Assembly: GCF_025137375.1 (NCBI RefSeq)
Contig: NZ_CP073720.1
Span: 6,224,501 to 6,288,500, forward strand
Direction of reading: 5' to 3'
DNA length: 64,000 nucleotides
From: Dactylosporangium fulvum
Lineage (GTDB): Bacteria > Actinomycetota > Actinomycetes > Mycobacteriales > Micromonosporaceae
How positions within the stretch are numbered: position 1 is the first letter of the stretch; the number at the start of each line of letters is the position of its first letter. Below are positions 59,992 through 64,000 of the stretch, piece by piece. A program made the position numbers and the translations under genes. The notes beneath the pieces are model-generated. The model was not told the DNA's origin and searched no databases. It saw only the letters and a list, made by a program, of their open reading frames with translations.

Positions 59992-60872
59992 CGGGTTCCT
60001 TCCGTGGTGGCGCCCGCGGCACCGATCATCTGGAGGTAGACGTCCTCGAGGCTGGGCCGGTGCACGGTGAGGCCGGGCGCCTCGCCGCCGAAGCGGGCGT
60101 GCAGGTCGGCGGCGAACTTCGTCGGGGTCGTGGTGGAGACCGTCTCGGGCCCGTCCGGTCCGGTCCAGGACACGATCGTCGCCTCGGTGTCGCGGCCGCC
60201 GAGGGTCTGCGGGACGCCGACGTCGAGGATGCGGCCGCCGACGATGACCGCCACCCGGTCGGCGAGCTGCTCGGCCTCCTCCAGGTAGTGGGTGGTCAGC
60301 ACGATCGTCGTGCCGGAGGCGGCGAGGTCTCGGATGAGACCCCAGAAGTCGCGGCGGGCCTCCGGGTCGAACCCGGTCGTCGGCTCGTCGAGGAACAGCA
60401 CCTCGGGCCGGCCGATGATGCCGAGGGCGACGTCGAGGCGGCGTTGCTGGCCGCCGGAGAGCTTGGACGCCCGGGCGCCACGCTTCTCGGTGAGCCCGAC
60501 CCGCGCCAGCAGCTCGCCGGGGTCCTGGGCGTCCGGGTAGTACCGGGCGAAGTGCCGGACGACCTCGCCGACGTTGAGGTCCTCGAACTCCCCCGTCGTC
60601 TGCAGCACGACGCCGATGCGGCCCCGCCAGTCCTCGCCGGCCCGGTACGGGTCGGTGCCGAGCACCTCGACGGTGCCGCCGTCGCGCGGGCGGAACCCTT
60701 CGAGGATCTCGACCAGCGTGGTCTTCCCGGCGCCGTTGGGGCCCAGGACGGCGAAGATCTCCCCGCGGCGCACCTCGAGGTCGATGTCGTGCAGCGCCAC
60801 CGCGGAGCCGTACAGCTTGCGCAGCCCGCGCACCTCGATCGCCGGGTCGGCGTCCGCACCGAGCGGTCTCAT
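59988..60872 (-). CDS. ABC transporter ATPase (DrrA-like)
   Basis: A 294-aa nucleotide-binding protein with Walker A GPNGAGKT (44-51), Q-loop Gln91, signature LSGGQ (138-142), Walker B VLFLDEP (158-164), D-loop GFDPEA and switch His195 in TTHYLEEAEQLADR. The DrrA/CcmA-like sequence is typical of actinomycete drug exporters. ATG at 60872-60870 overlaps the stop of the upstream C*-A-PCP gene (ATGA), and its own stop overlaps the permease start, so the three are translationally coupled. Expected function: ATP-driven export of the product and self-resistance. Confidence 0.95.
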   Translation of the reverse strand: MRPLGADADPAIEVRGLRKLYGSAVALHDIDLEVRRGEIFAVLGPNGAGKTTLVEILEGFRPRDGGTVEVLGTDPYRAGEDWRGRIGVVLQTTGEFEDLNVGEVVRHFARYYPDAQDPGELLARVGLTEKRGARASKLSGGQQRRLDVALGIIGRPEVLFLDEPTTGFDPEARRDFWGLIRDLAASGTTIVLTTHYLEEAEQLADRVAVIVGGRILDVGVPQTLGGRDTEATIVSWTGPDGPETVSTTTPTKFAADLHARFGGEAPGLTVHRPSLEDVYLQMIGAAGATTEGTR

Positions 60873-63847
60873 GCCACGATCTCCTCAACGGTTGTGGTTT
60901 CGCAACGGCGGACCGCGTCGCAGACGCCGCCGAGTGTCGGCTGCCGGATGATCCGGCCCAGCTCGGCCATGAACGCCCGCTCCCGCTCGGCGCCGACGAT
61001 CTCGGCGGACACCTCCGCGAGCATGGCGAGCAGCAGCACCGAGTTTCCGCCGAGCCGGTGGAAGTCGGCGGTACCGTCGAGCCGCCCGGCGTCGACGCCG
61101 AGCGTGCGCGCCCACACCTCGGCGACGGCGTCGCGGACCGGGTCGGCGGTCGCGGTCCCGCCCGCCCCGCCGTCCGCCGCGCCGCCGGAACCGCCGAACG
61201 GGTCCGGCAGCGCGGCGACGTCGATCTTGCCGTTGACCGTCTGCGTGAGCGCGTCGACCCGCAGCAGCGCGGCCGGCACGAGGTACCGCGGCAGCCGATC
61301 GGTCAGGAACGAGCGCAGCGCGTCGGCGGTCACCGCCGGGTCGGCCACGACGTAGGCGCACAGCGCCTTGCCGCCGGTCGGCGCGGTCCGGGCGACGACC
61401 GCCGCGCGGCGCACGCCGGGGTGTGTCTCGAGCGCCGCGGCCACCTCCGCCGGCTCGACCCGGTGCCCGTCGACCTTGACCTGGTCGTCGGCGCGGCCGA
61501 GGAAGGCGATCTCGCCCGTCGGCAGGATCCGTGCCAGGTCGCCGGTGCGGTACACGCGGGTACCGTCGGCGAGGAAGGTGAACCGTTCCCGGGTGAGGTC
61601 GCTCCGGCCGCGGTACCCGCGGGCCAGTTGCGCGCCACCGAGGTACAACTCCCCCGGCTCGCCCTGGGGGACCGGCCGCCGGTCGGCGTCGAGCAGTTGG
61701 ACGGTGCAGTTGGCGGCCGGCCGGCCGATCGGAACCGTCGGGCCGGCGTCGTGCTCCGGCCGGTAGGCGTTCACGACACAGCCGACGGTCGCCTCGGTGG
61801 GGCCGTAGTGGTTGAACAGCCGGGTCTGCGGGCCGAACCGGTCGAGCGCGCGCCGGGCGACGGCCGGGCGCAGCGGTTCACCGCCGACCACGAGCAGCCG
61901 GAAGTCGCGTGGCCGCACGTCGAGGCGGCCGATGAGGTCCAGGTGCGACGGGGTGAGCTTCAGCGCGTTGGCGCCCGAGGACTCGAGCAGGTACCGCAGC
62001 GTCAGGTGGCTGGGCTCGTCGGGGATCAGCACGAGCGCGGCACCGGCGAGCGTCGACAGGAACAGCGCGGTGTTCGGCAGGTCGAAGGCGGGCGAGGTGA
62101 ACAGCGCGAACTCGGTGCCGCTGTCGACGCCGAACTCGCGGCCCGCCCAGTCGGCGTAGTTGGCGAGGGCGCGATGCCCGATCTCGACGCCCTTGGGCCG
62201 GCCGGTCGAGCCGGAGGTGTAGATGACGTACGCCAGGTCGTCCGGGGACGGGTCGGCGGCCACCCGCGGCGTGCCGCCCTCCGGCAGGTCGTCGAGGACC
62301 ACGGCGGTGCCGACCAGGGCGCGCCCGGCGTGGTCGCGCCGCAGCAGGTGGACCTTCGCCCCGGCGTCGGTGAGCAGGCCCGCCAGGCGCGCGTCGGGAT
62401 GCTGGACGTCCAGCGGCAGGTATGCCGCACCGGCCTTGAGCACGCCCCACAGCCCGGCGATCGTCCACGGCGACCGGTCGGCGAGCAGGCCCACCACGTC
62501 ACCGCGGCCGACGCCCAGCTCGGCCAGGCGGGCCGCGACCGCCTCCGATCGGGCGTCGAGCTCGGCGAAGGTGAGGCTCCCGCCCGGCCAGCGCAGCGCC
62601 ACGGCGTCCGGTCGCCCGGCGACGGCGGCGCGGAACCGGTCGACCACCGTGCCGGCCGGCACCGGGCGCCGGGTCGTGCTCCCGAGCCGTGACCGCGAAG
62701 CGGCCGGGGTGAGCGCCTCCGCCACGGCGTCGAGGGCGGCGGTCATCCGCTCCCGCACGCCGGGGCCGTCCCGCCAGGTCAGCGTCAGCTCGGTGCGGCC
62801 GCCGCACTCGACCGAGTTCACCTCGGGGGCGCTGACGGCGGCCAGCAGCGGCAGCAGGTAGGTGGTGCGGGCCTCGAAGGTGTCCGTCGAGTGCTCCGCC
62901 AGGTCGGCGCGGCCGAGATGGGACAGGACCGTCGCCGACGCGTGCTTGTCCTTACGGCCGGCCTCCATGAACCGGATGAGGGTGCGCAGCGCGGGGACCG
63001 GCATCTTCAGCAGGTTCGGGTCGAGCCGCCAGGTCACCTCGCGGCCCTGCGCCATGGCGGTCAGGATCCGCTCGTGCAGCGCCTCCCACGGCTCGTCGGC
63101 GGCGACGTCGAACAGCTCCGTCTGCAGCAGGTTGCCGGTCGTGCGGGCCTCCGGGGCGTGCCGGCGCAGGTCGAAGGCGATCGCGAAGCGCCCCTGCTCG
63201 AGCCCGTAGGCGCGGGTCAGGGCGGTCGCGACCTTCGCCACGAGCGCCGGGTGGTGGCCGTCGACGGTGCGCCGGGCCCAGACCGTGCGGCGCCGGCCGC
63301 GGCCGGGCGGGCCGAGCGGCGACGGGAACCACACGTCGGGCTTGCTTTCGGCGTTGGTGATGCCGAGCCGGTCGAAGACGTCGGTGTCGGTGAGCGTGCC
63401 GGTCGCCCCGACGGGCTGCTCGCCGCGCAGGGCCCGGAAAACGTCGGCGATCCACATCGCCTTGCCCTGCCCGTCCATCACGGCGTGCGAGGCGCGGAAC
63501 ACCAGCGCGGCCGGGTCGCCGGGGCACCACAGCACCTCGCACCAGCCGCCGTCGCGGTCCGGCAGCGGGTCGTGCAGCTCGGCGAGGCCGGACACGGGCC
63601 CGGTGCGCGGGCCGTCGAGCAGCCGCACGCGTGGCGGCCGCCCGCTGTCGGCCCAGACCTGGCCCTCGCGCCGCAGCCGGGTGCCGGGGTTCGCGGCGCC
63701 CGCCACCTCGACGGCCGCGGCCAGCGCGTCCGGGTCGACGGTGCCGGTGCCCTCGACGACGGTCTGGATGACCGGCGGGATGCGCCGCGGGTGCGCGACG
63801 AACCACCAGTCGGTCGCCGACACGGGCCGGCGGTGGGCGTCGGTCAC
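60869..63847 (-). CDS. C*-A-PCP protein 1: acyltransferase/condensation-like, aspartate-type adenylation, carrier
   Basis: A 992-aa NRPS-like protein, full-length paralogue of the one at 53038-56067. Residues about 5-410 are a condensation/PapA-like acyltransferase domain with SHAVMDG (120-126: His121, Asp125, Gly126). The adenylation domain spans about 430-890 with TSGSTGRPKG (about 542-552), FNHYGPTEAT, YRTGDLAR and NGKID; the carrier motif GGNSVLLL has its Ser near 934. Pocket residues aligned by eye to GrsA read D-L-T-K-V-G-H-V-G-K, one change from the published aspartate code DLTKVGHIGK, so L-Asp or a close analogue is the predicted substrate. GTG at 63847 overlaps the preceding stop (GTGA). 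No docking helix and no TE. What accepts the aspartyl group is unknown. Confidence 0.88.
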   Translation of the reverse strand: MTDAHRRPVSATDWWFVAHPRRIPPVIQTVVEGTGTVDPDALAAAVEVAGAANPGTRLRREGQVWADSGRPPRVRLLDGPRTGPVSGLAELHDPLPDRDGGWCEVLWCPGDPAALVFRASHAVMDGQGKAMWIADVFRALRGEQPVGATGTLTDTDVFDRLGITNAESKPDVWFPSPLGPPGRGRRRTVWARRTVDGHHPALVAKVATALTRAYGLEQGRFAIAFDLRRHAPEARTTGNLLQTELFDVAADEPWEALHERILTAMAQGREVTWRLDPNLLKMPVPALRTLIRFMEAGRKDKHASATVLSHLGRADLAEHSTDTFEARTTYLLPLLAAVSAPEVNSVECGGRTELTLTWRDGPGVRERMTAALDAVAEALTPAASRSRLGSTTRRPVPAGTVVDRFRAAVAGRPDAVALRWPGGSLTFAELDARSEAVAARLAELGVGRGDVVGLLADRSPWTIAGLWGVLKAGAAYLPLDVQHPDARLAGLLTDAGAKVHLLRRDHAGRALVGTAVVLDDLPEGGTPRVAADPSPDDLAYVIYTSGSTGRPKGVEIGHRALANYADWAGREFGVDSGTEFALFTSPAFDLPNTALFLSTLAGAALVLIPDEPSHLTLRYLLESSGANALKLTPSHLDLIGRLDVRPRDFRLLVVGGEPLRPAVARRALDRFGPQTRLFNHYGPTEATVGCVVNAYRPEHDAGPTVPIGRPAANCTVQLLDADRRPVPQGEPGELYLGGAQLARGYRGRSDLTRERFTFLADGTRVYRTGDLARILPTGEIAFLGRADDQVKVDGHRVEPAEVAAALETHPGVRRAAVVARTAPTGGKALCAYVVADPAVTADALRSFLTDRLPRYLVPAALLRVDALTQTVNGKIDVAALPDPFGGSGGAADGGAGGTATADPVRDAVAEVWARTLGVDAGRLDGTADFHRLGGNSVLLLAMLAEVSAEIVGAERERAFMAELGRIIRQPTLGGVCDAVRRCETTTVEEIVA

Positions 63848-64000
63848 CGCCCGCTCCCGCCGGTGGCCACGCTGACGAGCGCGGCGGTGAGCATGGTGTC
63901 GGCATGGCGGCGGGCCAGCAGCGCGAACGCGGCGGTCAGCACGACCAGGTCCCGGCCGGCCCAGTCGCCGTCGGCCTCCACGAGCAGCGGGCCGCGGCCG
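63844..64000 (-). CDS. 3' end of an unidentified gene
   Basis: The last 51 residues of an upstream reading frame, ending ALVSVATGGSGR and TGA at 63846-63844. The stop overlaps the GTG start of the next gene, which argues for a real coding frame. The visible piece has an acidic start (LLVEADGDW) and an Ala/Leu-rich helix (LTAAFALLARRHADTML). I do not recognise the family from this much; the rest lies beyond the right edge. Confidence 0.6.
   Translation of the reverse strand, partial: GRGPLLVEADGDWAGRDLVVLTAAFALLARRHADTMLTAALVSVATGGSGR

Noticed and set aside
57146..60022. 958-aa minus-strand frame that would fuse the methyltransferase to an upstream extension
   Set aside because: The first about 700 residues are Arg/Pro/Ala-rich and out of frame with the real glycosyltransferase and permease genes; only the last 262 residues carry the FkbM fold.
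59140..60888. 582-aa frame extending the ABC permease upstream
   Set aside because: The extension lies in a shifted frame across the well-defined ATPase; the ATGA overlap gives the real start at 59991.

Overview
The window is the core of a modular type I polyketide (macrolide-type) biosynthetic gene cluster from a very high G+C actinomycete. Codon use is dominated by G/C in third positions, genes are tightly packed, and long antisense shadow ORFs occur throughout. The genus cannot be read from the sequence; Micromonosporaceae or another rare-actinomycete family is plausible but unproven. All 12 genes lie on the minus strand, so transcription runs from right to left. Many junctions are 4-nt ATGA or GTGA overlaps and no gap exceeds 88 nt, which suggests one or a few long polycistronic transcripts.

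Right part (64000 to about 53040), in transcription order: the 3' end of an unidentified gene; a free-standing acyltransferase/condensation-like - adenylation - carrier protein (C*-A-PCP) whose adenylation pocket reads as aspartate-type; an ABC ATPase and ABC-2 permease pair; an OleD/MGT-type macrolide glycosyltransferase; an FkbM-type O-methyltransferase; a KijD10-like NDP-hexose 3-ketoreductase; and a second C*-A-PCP with a pocket I cannot match. This is a tailoring, export and probable self-protection cassette bracketed by two paralogous NRPS-like proteins.

Middle and left part (52968 to 1319): three giant polyketide synthases with 3, 3 and 5 modules (4698, 4509 and 7984 aa). Reading domains in order: A1 KS-AT(mal)-KR(A)-ACP; A2 KS-AT(mmal)-KR(B)-ACP; A3 KS-AT(mal)-DH-KR(B)-ACP; B1 KS-AT(mal)-DH-KR(B)-ACP; B2 KS-AT(mal)-KR(B)-ACP; B3 KS-AT(mal)-KR(B)-ACP; C1 KS-AT(mal)-KR(B)-ACP; C2 KS-AT(mmal)-KR(A)-ACP; C3 KS-AT(mal)-DH-ACP without a KR; C4 KS-AT(mal)-KR(A)-ACP; C5 KS-AT(mal)-DH-ER-KR(B)-ACP-TE. 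No loading module is in the window, and PKS A opens with an N-terminal docking helix, so its donor (another PKS or a discrete carrier) lies elsewhere. A type II editing thioesterase and the first third of an EryCIII/DesVII-like deoxysugar glycosyltransferase follow at the left edge.

Collinear reading gives a chain released by the TE with C2-C3 saturated, OH at C5, ketone at C7, 8-methyl, OH at C9, C11, C13 and C15, a 16,18-diene, 20-methyl, and OH at C21 and C23, continued by the unseen starter end. A C7 ketone with a C11 hydroxyl could close a six-membered hemiketal. The macrolactone would be deoxy-glycosylated, possibly O-methylated, exported by the ABC pair, and possibly decorated or primed with amino acids from the two C*-A-PCP proteins. 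The most unusual points are the paired C*-A-PCP proteins, the orphan dehydratase in a KR-less module whose ACP carries GVNS instead of GxDS, the atypical first ketosynthase, and nearly identical AT and KR cassettes shared between modules.
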